Program-made: the position numbers and the translations under genes
Notes under the pieces: generated by a model
What the model was told of the DNA's origin: nothing
The model's database searches: none
Seen by the model: only the letters and a program-made list of their open reading frames with translations
From: Nocardioides sp. InS609-2
Lineage (GTDB): Bacteria > Actinomycetota > Actinomycetes > Propionibacteriales > Nocardioidaceae
Assembly: GCF_023208195.1 (NCBI RefSeq)
Contig: NZ_CP060034.1
Span: forward strand, 2,108,001-2,172,000
Direction: 5' to 3'
Length of the DNA stretch: 64,000 nucleotides
Shown here: positions 35,350 through 43,743 of the stretch, one piece after another
Layout of the letters: the number at the start of each line of letters is the position of its first letter
Numbering within the stretch: position 1 is the stretch's first letter

Positions 35350-38061
35350 ATGCCGACACCGCATGCGCCGGTTCCACGCGACTCTTCGCGCCGGCGCACC
35401 GCGTTTCGAGGGGCAGCGAGACGGGTGGCGCAGATGAGTGATGGATCGCGGGACGAGCGGGTGCTCGTCGACGAGGACGGACTGCTGGCGCGCTACGCGC
35501 AGTGGCGCAGTCGCACGACCGGACGTCAGATCGCTGCGTTGGGGCCCGCAGATCTGAGCGCCACGTCGTACGTCGCGGACGAGGTCATCGTCGACGGCGA
35601 CGGCGACGACCGCGACCTGGTGGAGGAGCTGGTCGGTCGCTACGGCGCCGAGGTCGTTGCCGACCGCGAGCTCCCCGATCCGCCGGAGCAGCTGCACGTG
35701 GAGCAGCGCGGCGTAGCCGACGAGGCTCCCCAGGTCGTCCGCCTGCGGTTCAGCGCACCGCCGCGGGTCGACGGCCGCGACGATCTGTTGCAGCGGGCCG
35801 TCCGCGACGGGCGCGAGGTGGACGGTCAGGTCGTTGCCACCTCGGAGATCGGTGCCGCCGTGGCCGCAGTCGTCACGCAGTTCGCCCTCGACGAGCGGCC
35901 GATCGGCCTCAACCTGCTCGGCGAGCCGCTGTCGATGCCGCTCGAGACCGCCACCGAGGGCAACGTGCCGGGGGTCGGGGCGAACCCCTTCGCCTGGACG
36001 GCGTTCGCCGGACGGTCCCGGATGGTCGAAGCCTGGCAGCTGATGGACTCCATCCGGCAGCTGCGCACGGACCCCTTCGTCGTGCTGGCCGTGCTCGACC
36101 GCGGTTTCTGGCTCGATGCCGCCGGCGCGCCCAACGTGGCGCCCGGCCAGCCCGCATCCGATCTCGGTGCGGGGGTCATGCAGATCAACCTCAACGACGA
36201 AGGCACTCCGGCTGGTGGGATGGCCCCGAGCGGGATGGCGTGGCACGGCAACGCCGTGGCCAGCTCCAGCGCGGGACTCGTCAACAACGCGGCCGGAGCG
36301 GCCGGCAGCGGCGGCACGGTGGCCACCCCGATGCTGTTCCTCACCGACATCTCGATCGACCAGATCCTGCGCTGCGTGCGCATGTGCGCGGCCTGGGGCA
36401 TCGACGTACTCAACATGAGCATCGGCACGTGGGGCCAGACCGAGCTGTGGTTTCCGACGAGCAGCTGGAACAACACCTTCCAGTTCGCCGCCGACAACGA
36501 CGTCGTGATGGTCGCGGCCGCCGGCAACGACAACCTGGACCTGCCCGATGACCGAAACGTCCGGCCCGCCACCCGCACCCCTGGCGTGCTCACGATCGGG
36601 GCGCTCGACGCGGCCGACAACAAGGCGAGCTTCTCCAACCACGGATCTTCGATCAACCTCTGGGCACCGGGTACCGCCATTCCGGTGGCACCCGACGGAA
36701 ACAACCCTGCGGGCTCCCGGCCGAGCGGCACGTCTTTCGCCTCACCCATCGTCGCGGGAGTCGCAGCGATGATGCGCAGTGCCAACCCGGCGCTCAACGC
36801 CCACGAGATCCGGCGACTGCTGGTGGAGACGGGGTGGAACGGCTCCGGGCCGGTCGGCAAGGGCCTCGACGCGTACGCCGCGCTCTTCGCCGCCGTGAAG
36901 CAGACCCTCCCCGACGACAGCGAACCGAACAACACCCCGGCGACGGCACGGGGGCTCATCCCGACCGGCCCGGGCGGTGCGCTCCAGCCCGGCCTCGGTC
37001 CGTTCACGGCGAGGTCGACCGCCAACGACCCGGACTACTGGCACTTCACCGTCGACCGGTTCTCGACGGTCACCGTCGCAGTGGACTGGTACGAGCGGCT
37101 CGGCACGCTCTTCGTCGCCGTCGAGTCGGACAACCCCGACGCCCGCGGCCCCGACGAGATGACCAGGGGCGGGTCGACCGGTGCCGGCAAGACGACGCTG
37201 TCCGGGCTCCTGCCACCCGGCGGCTACCGAGTGCGCGTGGGCGGCACCGGCGTCACGGGCTACCGGCTCCAGGTCATGCGGGCGAGTGCCACGCTGGCGC
37301 GGGACCAGTTCGAGGTGAACGACTCCTTAGAGTCCGCCGCCCGGATGCTGTTCCAGGCGTCGAACTGGTCGCCATTCCTGCTGCGCACCTGGGGCCCGGG
37401 CACCTATGACGCGACGCTCCACCAGCAGCGGTTCATGTCGCCCTGGATCGGCGGCGGCATCACGTTGGGCACCAACGACGACTGGTTCAGGCTCGAGGTG
37501 CCTGCGGCGCTTATCTTCAGCCAGCCGACGGTCTCGGTGTTCGACGCCGATCAGCCCGTCGACGTCGAGCTCTACGACGCGTCACGCACAGTGATCCGCT
37601 CGTGGAGGGGCGTGCGCAACATGACCGAACATCCGCCACCCGGGACCACGTGCTATCTGCGGGTGTCGGGCGAGAAGGTCACCCGCTATCGCATCTCGAC
37701 CCGGATGACCGCCGACCACACCAAGATCCCCGGTCCCTTCGAGGAGGAGCTCGAACTCATCCCGAAGTGGTGGGGCGACCCGCCGCCGGTCGAGCTCTTC
37801 GACCCGATCACCCACTACCTCCACGAGGTCGGCAGCGACCGCGGCGAGGGGCCGTTGCTGGCCTTCGCTGGAGTGGCCGACAACCTGCGCATCGAACTGC
37901 TCGACCGCGAGGGCTCGGTCATCCGGGAGGCCCGCGAGAAGGGCGAGGCGCTACTGCTCGACACCGAAGGCCTGGAGCCAGGCGCCTACGTCGTCCGGGT
38001 CTCGCGCTTCACTGACGGCGCCCAGCTCAGGATGCTGCCGCCCATCGGCTTCACCCGCTGA
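35350..38061 (+). CDS. S8 (subtilisin-family) serine protease with C-terminal PPC-like domains
   Basis: The 903-residue protein has the subtilase triad Asp250 (AVLDRGF), His299 (WHGNAVAS) and Ser462 (GTSFASP), with AAAGND near residue 390. Residues 1-240 form an unusual N-terminal region with no signal peptide. After the catalytic domain come two or three beta domains (about 525-640, 655-790, 800-903), the first resembling bacterial pre-peptidase (PPC) domains (EPNNTPATARGL, DPDYWHFTV). Without a signal sequence it may act inside the cell or leave by a non-Sec route. An alternative ATG at 35434 would remove 28 residues; neither start has a strong ribosome site. Confidence 0.85.
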   Translation: MPTPHAPVPRDSSRRRTAFRGAARRVAQMSDGSRDERVLVDEDGLLARYAQWRSRTTGRQIAALGPADLSATSYVADEVIVDGDGDDRDLVEELVGRYGAEVVADRELPDPPEQLHVEQRGVADEAPQVVRLRFSAPPRVDGRDDLLQRAVRDGREVDGQVVATSEIGAAVAAVVTQFALDERPIGLNLLGEPLSMPLETATEGNVPGVGANPFAWTAFAGRSRMVEAWQLMDSIRQLRTDPFVVLAVLDRGFWLDAAGAPNVAPGQPASDLGAGVMQINLNDEGTPAGGMAPSGMAWHGNAVASSSAGLVNNAAGAAGSGGTVATPMLFLTDISIDQILRCVRMCAAWGIDVLNMSIGTWGQTELWFPTSSWNNTFQFAADNDVVMVAAAGNDNLDLPDDRNVRPATRTPGVLTIGALDAADNKASFSNHGSSINLWAPGTAIPVAPDGNNPAGSRPSGTSFASPIVAGVAAMMRSANPALNAHEIRRLLVETGWNGSGPVGKGLDAYAALFAAVKQTLPDDSEPNNTPATARGLIPTGPGGALQPGLGPFTARSTANDPDYWHFTVDRFSTVTVAVDWYERLGTLFVAVESDNPDARGPDEMTRGGSTGAGKTTLSGLLPPGGYRVRVGGTGVTGYRLQVMRASATLARDQFEVNDSLESAARMLFQASNWSPFLLRTWGPGTYDATLHQQRFMSPWIGGGITLGTNDDWFRLEVPAALIFSQPTVSVFDADQPVDVELYDASRTVIRSWRGVRNMTEHPPPGTTCYLRVSGEKVTRYRISTRMTADHTKIPGPFEEELELIPKWWGDPPPVELFDPITHYLHEVGSDRGEGPLLAFAGVADNLRIELLDREGSVIREAREKGEALLLDTEGLEPGAYVVRVSRFTDGAQLRMLPPIGFTR

Positions 38062-38067
38062 CCGGTC

Positions 38068-39447
38068 TCAACCGAGCCGGATGCGGGCGCCTCGGCGTGG
38101 CACGCTGGTGATGTTGCGGACCTTCGGTTCGTCGTCGCCGACCGCGGCGACGTCGTACGCCGTGAGCACCTCGCGCAGCACCGCGACGCCCTCCATCAGC
38201 GAGAAGCCGGCGCCGATGCAGCGGCGTACTCCACCGCCGAACGGGATCCACGTGTTGGTGGGCGGGTTCTGGCCCAAGAAACGCTCCGGCCTGAACACCT
38301 CGGGGTCGGCGTGGTTGTCGTCACGCGAGTGCGCGATCAGGATCGACGGGCCGATCGTGGTGCCGGCGGGCAGCTCCCAGCCGCCGATCGTGACCGGCTT
38401 CATCAGGGTGCGCACGACCATCGGGATGACGGGGTGGAGCCGCATCGACTCCTTGAGTACGGCGTCCAGCCAGACTTCGTCGCCACTGCGCGCGGCCTCG
38501 CGCGACCGGGTCCGCAGCTCCGGGTCGCGGCCGATCTCGTAGAGCGCCCAGGCCAGTGCCGTAGCCGTCGTCTCGTGGCCGGCGAGCAGCAGGGTGACCA
38601 GCTGGTCGCGCAGCTCGGTGTCGGTGAGCGCGTCGCCGCTGTCCTCGATGCAGATCAGGCGCGAGAGCACGTCGGTGCGCTCGGTCAGGTCGGGCGCCTG
38701 GCGGCGCTCGCGGATCTCGGCGTAGATCAGCCGGTCGAGCTCGATGGCGTTGTCGACCGTCCGTTTCCAAGGCCCGAAGCGCTGGAGCTTCGGCCACCCC
38801 CAGCCGAGCAGCACGACGGGGGAGATGTCGACGCTGCGGTTGACGCGCGGCCGCAAAGCGGTCAGCCGGGCCTCGTCGCTGACCCCGAAGACCACCCGCA
38901 GGATGACCTCGAGGGTGAGGGAGTTCATCCGGTCGAGCGCGCGCAGCTCCTGGCCGCGGTGCCACGACCCGACCTCCGCGCGTGCCACCTCGGTGACGAG
39001 GGCGGCGTACCCGTGCAGGGCGTGGCCGTTGAAGGCCGGCATCAGCAGCTTACGAGCGCGCCTGTGCTCGCCGGAGTCCTGGAGGAGCAGCGAGTGCTCG
39101 CCCATCATCGGGCCGAGGATCGCGTTGCCCTTGCCGGCGTGGAAGACCTCGGGGTCGCCCGCGAAGATCTCCTTCGCGTGCTCGGGCCGGGTGAACAGCA
39201 CCAGCGGCCGGCCCTGCGGGATCAGCCGGACGGTGAAGACGTCGCCGTAGCGCCGGTGCAGCCACGGCACGAAACGGTGCCGGAAGCGCAGCAGGCCGAG
39301 GCTCTGCAGGAACACCGGCCACGCCGGGCCCGGCGGCAGGGCGCTGCGGTCGATCGGTGGCAGGATGCGCCCGCCGAACGGACTCATCGAGCGGTAGCGC
39401 TGGGCCGCGAGCTCAGCGACCTCGTCGGTCTCGATCCGAGTAGTCAT
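38068..39447 (-). CDS. Cytochrome P450
   Basis: The 459-residue haem monooxygenase has the I-helix AGHETTATAL near residue 270, the K-helix LKESMRLHP near 320 and the haem-binding FGGGVRRCIGAGFS near 405, with Cys as thiolate ligand. It uses electrons from a ferredoxin partner that is not adjacent. The substrate is unknown. Its length and lack of a membrane anchor suit a soluble class I bacterial P450. The ATG at 39447 lies 7 bases behind TAGTAT (39455-39460 on this strand), a leaderless start, so upstream ATGs are not needed. Confidence 0.95.
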   Translation of the reverse strand: MTTRIETDEVAELAAQRYRSMSPFGGRILPPIDRSALPPGPAWPVFLQSLGLLRFRHRFVPWLHRRYGDVFTVRLIPQGRPLVLFTRPEHAKEIFAGDPEVFHAGKGNAILGPMMGEHSLLLQDSGEHRRARKLLMPAFNGHALHGYAALVTEVARAEVGSWHRGQELRALDRMNSLTLEVILRVVFGVSDEARLTALRPRVNRSVDISPVVLLGWGWPKLQRFGPWKRTVDNAIELDRLIYAEIRERRQAPDLTERTDVLSRLICIEDSGDALTDTELRDQLVTLLLAGHETTATALAWALYEIGRDPELRTRSREAARSGDEVWLDAVLKESMRLHPVIPMVVRTLMKPVTIGGWELPAGTTIGPSILIAHSRDDNHADPEVFRPERFLGQNPPTNTWIPFGGGVRRCIGAGFSLMEGVAVLREVLTAYDVAAVGDDEPKVRNITSVPRRGARIRLG

Positions 39448-39484
39448 GTTTTGCATACTATGGGTACGGCGCGCACCCATGCAC

Positions 39485-40375
39485 TCACTCCGTTAGCGAG
39501 ATGAGCGCGACCCGATGACGCAGCACCCGAGACGCTTGCCCCGCCTGGCAGGTCAGGAGGGCCTGGTCGGGTCCGTGGGTCGTTTCGACGCGCACGCTGA
39601 ACTCCCCATCGGGCGTGGAGAAACGCGTGGTCACGACGTAGTCGCCGCCGGGCAGGTCGGTGTGGTCGTGCGCGAGATGGCGGACAAGGCCCGCCCGCGT
39701 CTCCCCCAGCTCGCGGCGGAGCGCGATCTCCGCCGTCTGCACCGACATCGGCAGGTTGCTGCGACCGCGCATCAGGTCGAGGTCGAGGTGGCCCGTGAGG
39801 TGGGCGCGGACCAAAGCGGCCGCTGACTCGGGCTCGACGCGGCCGTAGGAGACGCCGTCCGGCAGCACCAGGACGTTGCCGGCGAACCGGTCACCGCCGA
39901 CGTGCGAGCACTCCCAGGAGTCGATGCCCGCGGCCGCGAGCGCGAGGGCCACGGGCCGGCCGAGCTCGGCGCAGCACGCGTCGTGCCGGCCGTGGGTGCA
40001 GACCAGGACTAGCGGGTCGTCGTACGGCGTGAGTCCCATCGAACGGCCGGCGGCCAGGCTTGCGATGTCGAGCGTGGTGACGTCGCGCACCGAGTCGAGA
40101 CGGGCCGACTCGACCCAACCGCCGGCAGCGTTGACGCGGACGCCGAAGACCCGCACTCCGTCGGTCTGCCGACGGCCGGTGCGCCGGATGAGCAGGGGTC
40201 GCACTCCGCGCACCGCGCCGAGTGCTTTCCGGACGTCCGCCGGGAGCCGGCTGTCGCGCAGGATCGCGGTGCCCCACGGGCCGGGATCCTCCACGAGGAG
40301 GAAAGCCCGCACCGTCGACGCGGTGCCCGCGAGCTCGTCGCCGCGCTCGAGACTCGCCGCCGAGCAGCGGCTCAC
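39485..40375 (-). CDS. Sucrase-ferredoxin-like (thioredoxin-like [2Fe-2S]) protein
   Basis: The 296-residue protein has the family signatures VCTHGRHDACCAELGRPVA (about residues 128-146) and ECSHVGGDRFAGNVLVLPDG (about 154-173). Relatives (Apd1/Aim32 in yeast) bind a [2Fe-2S] cluster with Cys and His ligands in a thioredoxin-like fold. The GTG start overlaps the stop of the JmjC-type oxygenase gene (GTGA), so the two are made together. It may supply or control electrons or redox state for the oxygenase; that role is inferred from coupling. Confidence 0.88.
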   Translation of the reverse strand: MSRCSAASLERGDELAGTASTVRAFLLVEDPGPWGTAILRDSRLPADVRKALGAVRGVRPLLIRRTGRRQTDGVRVFGVRVNAAGGWVESARLDSVRDVTTLDIASLAAGRSMGLTPYDDPLVLVCTHGRHDACCAELGRPVALALAAAGIDSWECSHVGGDRFAGNVLVLPDGVSYGRVEPESAAALVRAHLTGHLDLDLMRGRSNLPMSVQTAEIALRRELGETRAGLVRHLAHDHTDLPGGDYVVTTRFSTPDGEFSVRVETTHGPDQALLTCQAGQASRVLRHRVALISLTE

Positions 40376-41553
40376 CCGTGCACCGTGAAGGCGCCCTCGA
40401 GCACGAGCCGCCGGCAGAGCACCAGCGCGCTCTCGGGGTCGAGCAGGTCGTGCAGGTCGGCCGGGCGGAGCTCGTGTCGTTCGGCGACCCGCTCGAGGGT
40501 CGGGCGCAACCGGGCGGGTACGTCGAGGTGCCGGTCGCCCAGCAGCACCCGCACCCTGTCCTCCGGTGCATCGACCAGGGTGAACGGCCGGCCCCGGCGT
40601 CTCTGCAACAGGGTCTCGCTCCTGACACCCGGCAGGGCGAACCGGTCGCGCAACCCCCCGGCCAGCGACATCGGACGTGAGGACAGGAACCCCTCGGCCT
40701 GCTCGCGGGCCAGCGCGTCGGCGTCGAGTCCGCGGACGGCGGCGGCCAGGGCGGTCAGCCGGTCGGCGAGTCCGGCGCCCAGCGTGCCCGGCTGGTCGAC
40801 GTACGCCGCGGGCAGGTGTCCGTCGTCGACGGCGTCGAGCAGCGGTGTGACCGCACGGCGTACGAGATGACGCCAGGTGAGCTGATTGATGCCGAGAGTG
40901 ACGTGGAGGGACACGGTGTCCTGGGCGCGGGCGGCGTGCGGAGTGCCGGTGGGGAGGTACATGACGAGGCCGGGCTCGAGCAGGATGTCCTGCACGCCGT
41001 CGTCGGTGTGCACCTCCCAGCGCTTGCTGCCATGGGTCTGGAAGACGAAGACGTCGTGGGAGTCGGAGTGGACCGCGAACCCCTGCGAGCCGGGCGGCGT
41101 GAGGTAGGCGTTGGCCTGGCAGGGGTGCCCGAGCTCGGCCTCGAGCTCGCCGACCAGCCGGGTGAGCGGTGGCCAGTAACGCTGGAGCCCCTGCAGCACC
41201 ACGCTGGCGCCGTCGTCGACGAGGTCGAAGAGCCTGCGGGGGTCCACGAGCCCGGTGAGCGGCTTGCCGGCTAACGTGCCGCCCTTCGTGTACGACGACT
41301 CCGGCAGCACCGACCCGTTGTGGGCCAGCCGGACGGCGGGCGTGCGGATCGCCGTACTCGTCAGCAGCGCGTCGACGTCGTCGAGCGAGAGTATGCCGAC
41401 CAGCCGCTCGGGGTCGGTCTGGTGCAGGTGGACGCGGGACGCCCAGACCTTGTGCGCGAAGGCCTGGGCATCACCGCTGAGCAGGTCGAGAGCGCTCAGG
41501 ACAGTGACCTCAGCTGTCCGTGCCGTCGGTGCCGTCAGCGTCCGTGGAGTCAC
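40372..41553 (-). CDS. JmjC/cupin oxygenase (ribosomal-oxygenase type)
   Basis: The protein (about 393 residues from the GTG at 41553) has a JmjC double-stranded beta-helix (about residues 110-260): AYLTPPGSQGFAVHSDSHD gives the HxD iron ligands, KRWEVH follows, and PTGTPHAA supplies the distal His. A helical dimerisation domain and a winged C-terminal domain follow, as in YcfD/RoxA, MINA53 and NO66, which hydroxylate protein side chains with 2-oxoglutarate. The start is uncertain: the frame is open to ATG 41628 and overlaps the repeat-peptide gene, while the recognisable fold begins only after the peptide stop (LSALDLLSGD). It is coupled to the ferredoxin-like gene. Confidence 0.85.
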   Translation of the reverse strand: MTPRTLTAPTARTAEVTVLSALDLLSGDAQAFAHKVWASRVHLHQTDPERLVGILSLDDVDALLTSTAIRTPAVRLAHNGSVLPESSYTKGGTLAGKPLTGLVDPRRLFDLVDDGASVVLQGLQRYWPPLTRLVGELEAELGHPCQANAYLTPPGSQGFAVHSDSHDVFVFQTHGSKRWEVHTDDGVQDILLEPGLVMYLPTGTPHAARAQDTVSLHVTLGINQLTWRHLVRRAVTPLLDAVDDGHLPAAYVDQPGTLGAGLADRLTALAAAVRGLDADALAREQAEGFLSSRPMSLAGGLRDRFALPGVRSETLLQRRRGRPFTLVDAPEDRVRVLLGDRHLDVPARLRPTLERVAERHELRPADLHDLLDPESALVLCRRLVLEGAFTVHG

Positions 41554-41737
41554 CGTCGGTCGAGTCACCGTCGGTGCCGTCAGCGTCGCCGCCATCGGTG
41601 CCGTCAGCGTCGCCGCCATCAGTGCCATCAGTGCCGTCGGCGTCTGCCGGACTCGGCACTGAACCCGCCTCCGGGGTTGCGGAGGTGGCCATCTCGTCGT
41701 CGCTCAGGCCACCGGTGGGGTTCTGGGGAGTCGTCAT
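41510..41737 (-). CDS. Asp-Gly-Thr-repeat peptide, candidate substrate of the adjacent oxygenase
   Basis: The 75-residue frame begins at ATG 41737 with AGGAGA 5 bases upstream, a strong ribosome site. The first half is a leader-like stretch (MTTPQNPTGGLSDDEM, then a Ser/Pro/Ala segment). The second half consists of DADGTDG, GDADGTDG and GDSTDG repeats with no basic residue. Its 3' end overlaps the JmjC oxygenase frame. Size, leader-plus-core layout and direct linkage to an oxygenase and a redox protein suggest a ribosomally made, post-translationally hydroxylated peptide, or a metal-binding peptide. No named family is recognised. Confidence 0.75.
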   Translation of the reverse strand: MTTPQNPTGGLSDDEMATSATPEAGSVPSPADADGTDGTDGGDADGTDGGDADGTDGDSTDGDSTDADGTDGTDS

Positions 41738-41790
41738 CGCTGTCTCCTAGGTATTCGCGGCGGCCGATCCACCGCTGTCACCAGTACTAC

Positions 41791-41809
41791 CCCGCCCGTC
41801 AAGGGCGGG
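41791..41809 (-). terminator. Hairpin between the AraC-type and repeat-peptide genes
   Basis: CCCGCCC and GGGCGGG enclose a 5-base loop. It lies 31 bp beyond the AraC-type gene stop on the minus strand and 54 bp before the peptide ATG. It probably ends the regulator transcript. Confidence 0.6.
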
Positions 41810-41839
41810 ATACACCGGTGACGATGAAGAGGCCCGTGG

Positions 41840-42820
41840 CTACCTGACGACGGCGACCGCACCGGTCTCGGCCCGTGCCTGGTCGCGGTAGGCCCGCGGG
41901 CTCGATCCGAAGGTGCGCTTGAATGCCGTGCTGAACGTGAAGGGGCTGCCGTAGCCGGTCGCCCGCGCGACCGCCGTCACCGTCGCGCCGTCGGCGAGCA
42001 GGAGATCGGCGGCCAGGGCCATCCGCCAGCCGGTCAGGAACGTCATCGGCGGCTCGCCGACGACCTCGTGGAAGCGTCGGGCCAGTGAGGCCCGCGAGAC
42101 GCCGACGGCGGCCGCCAGCTCGGCGACCGTCCACGGGTGGCCGGGGGCGTCGTGCATCATCCGGACCACCCGGCCGACCGTCGGGTCGGCGTCGGCCCGG
42201 AACCACGCCGGCACGGCCACCTTCTCGGCAGCGAACGCGGCCCGCAGGGCGCTGACGAGCAGCAGATCCAGCAGCCGGTCGAGGACGACCTGCTGGCCCG
42301 GCTCCTCCTTGACGATCTCGGAGGCCAGCAGGCCGACCAGCGGGCTGTCCCAGTCGGCGGCTCGTAGGACAACGAGCGGCGGCAGCGAGTCGAGCAGCCG
42401 CCTGCTCACCTCGCCCTCGGACTGGTAGGTCCCGACGAGCATCACGTCGGAGCCGGTCGCCGCGTTGCCCCAGGTGCGAACGCCCAGCTCCATCGACTGC
42501 ACCAGGCTGCGGCCGTCGAGCGTGCGGCACTGCCCACCCGGGTCGATGACGATGCTGGGCTCTGTTGCGGGCTGGTCGGCGACGACGTACGGCTCGGACG
42601 CCCGGATGATCAGCACGTCGCCGGCGCGCAGCTCGAGCGGCTCCTGGGGCCCACCCCAGGACGGGGCGGGCAGGAGCCACTGCGAACCGTGGGTGATGGC
42701 GACGACGGAGAGCGGCGCCTCGTCGTCGATCCGCATCGACCACGGGGGCTCGAGCACGATCCGCATGACGAAGGCGCTGCGGGCGCGAGGCCCTTCGAGG
42801 AAGCCGGCGAGCGGGTCCAT
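41840..42820 (-). CDS. AraC-family regulator with N-terminal cupin domain
   Basis: The 326-residue protein has a cupin-type ligand domain (about residues 15-190; ELRAGDVLIIRA is cupin-like) and a C-terminal double HTH (about 225-320: VAELAAAVGVSRASLARRF and AVARATGYGSPFTFSTAFKR). Such regulators often control a divergent oxidoreductase gene; here an NmrA-like reductase lies on the other side of the 80-bp gap. The ATG lies 6 bases behind TACAGT (42827-42832 on this strand), a leaderless start. ATCGTC/GACGAT repeats (42819-42838) flank this -10 and could be an autoregulatory site. Confidence 0.92.
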   Translation of the reverse strand: MDPLAGFLEGPRARSAFVMRIVLEPPWSMRIDDEAPLSVVAITHGSQWLLPAPSWGGPQEPLELRAGDVLIIRASEPYVVADQPATEPSIVIDPGGQCRTLDGRSLVQSMELGVRTWGNAATGSDVMLVGTYQSEGEVSRRLLDSLPPLVVLRAADWDSPLVGLLASEIVKEEPGQQVVLDRLLDLLLVSALRAAFAAEKVAVPAWFRADADPTVGRVVRMMHDAPGHPWTVAELAAAVGVSRASLARRFHEVVGEPPMTFLTGWRMALAADLLLADGATVTAVARATGYGSPFTFSTAFKRTFGSSPRAYRDQARAETGAVAVVR

Positions 42821-42900
42821 CGTCGTACTGTAGACGATAAGAGAGGTATCTGACCATCACAGCTATGGAAGGTCTCACGCGACTCCGGCTTGATAGCCCC

Positions 42901-43743
42901 ATGAGCGAACATACCGACAACCCACCCATCACCCTCGTCATCGGCGGGCACGGCAAGACAGGCAGTCGGGTCGCCGAACGGCTCGCCGCAGCCGGCCGGG
43001 CCACGCGAGTCGCCTCGCGGTCGACCACCCCACGCTTCGAGTGGCACGACGAGTCGACCTGGACCGCCGCGCTCGACGGGACCGGCAGCGCCTACGTGAC
43101 GTTCCAGCCTGACCTCGCCGTGCCCGGCTCGATCGAGATCATCACCGCGTTCGGAGTCGCGGCCCGCGACCAGGGCCTCGAGCATCTCGTCCTGCTCTCC
43201 GGGCGCGGTGAGGAGCAGGCGCAGGCCCGCGAGGCCGCACTCGCCGACAGCGGGGTGGCGACCACGATCGTGCGTTGCGCGTTCTTCGCGCAGAACTTCA
43301 GCGAGCACTTCCTCGTGGACGCCGTGCAGGACGGGGTGGTCGCCCTGCCGGCGGGAGACGTCACCGAGCCGATCGTCGACGTCGACGACGTCGCCGAGGT
43401 CGCCGCCGCGGCCCTGCTCGGTCAGGTGCCGTCGGGACGGGTGTACGAACTCACCGGTCCGCGGCTGATGACCTTCCAGGACATGGCCGATGACCTCAGC
43501 AAGGCGATCGGTCGCACGATCACCTACCTGCCCGTGAGCACGGAGGAGTACGTCGTCGCGGCCAAGGAGGCCGGTGTGCCGGGTGACGAGGCGGAGATGC
43601 TCGGCGCACTGTTCGCCGACATCTTCGACGGCCACAACTCATCGCTGGCCTCCGGCGTCGAGGAAGCGCTGGGCCGGCCCGCCCGAGACTTCGCCGACTT
43701 CGCGGTGCAGGCTGCCCCGACCGGCGTCTGGACCGTGTCGTGA
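42901..43743 (+). CDS. NmrA-like NAD(P)-binding oxidoreductase
   Basis: The 280-residue atypical short-chain dehydrogenase has the N-terminal dinucleotide motif LVIGGHGKTGSRVAERL (about residues 12-28) and lacks the usual YxxxK catalytic pair, as in NmrA/QOR2-like proteins. TVIRCAFFAQNF-like sequence (IVRCAFFAQNF) near 120 is family-typical. It may sense NADP(H) redox state or reduce quinones. The ATG at 42901 is chosen for family length; an upstream ATG at 42865 is in frame. It is coupled by GTGA to the interrupted DUF1772 gene and divergent from the AraC regulator. Confidence 0.9.
   Translation: MSEHTDNPPITLVIGGHGKTGSRVAERLAAAGRATRVASRSTTPRFEWHDESTWTAALDGTGSAYVTFQPDLAVPGSIEIITAFGVAARDQGLEHLVLLSGRGEEQAQAREAALADSGVATTIVRCAFFAQNFSEHFLVDAVQDGVVALPAGDVTEPIVDVDDVAEVAAAALLGQVPSGRVYELTGPRLMTFQDMADDLSKAIGRTITYLPVSTEEYVVAAKEAGVPGDEAEMLGALFADIFDGHNSSLASGVEEALGRPARDFADFAVQAAPTGVWTVS

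Noticed and set aside
35350..38061. The S8 protease as a type VII secretion mycosin
   Set aside because: It has no signal peptide and no C-terminal membrane helix, is about twice the usual length, and no ESX core genes are present.
41526..41660. A CRISPR-like array in the tandem repeats
   Set aside because: The repeats are short, contiguous and codon-phased without unique spacers; they encode the Asp-Gly-Thr peptide.
41510..41737. The repeat peptide as a mere low-complexity artefact
   Set aside because: AGGAGA at ideal spacing before its ATG, a non-repetitive first half and coupling to two enzyme genes argue that it is translated; the alternative cannot be excluded without comparison.
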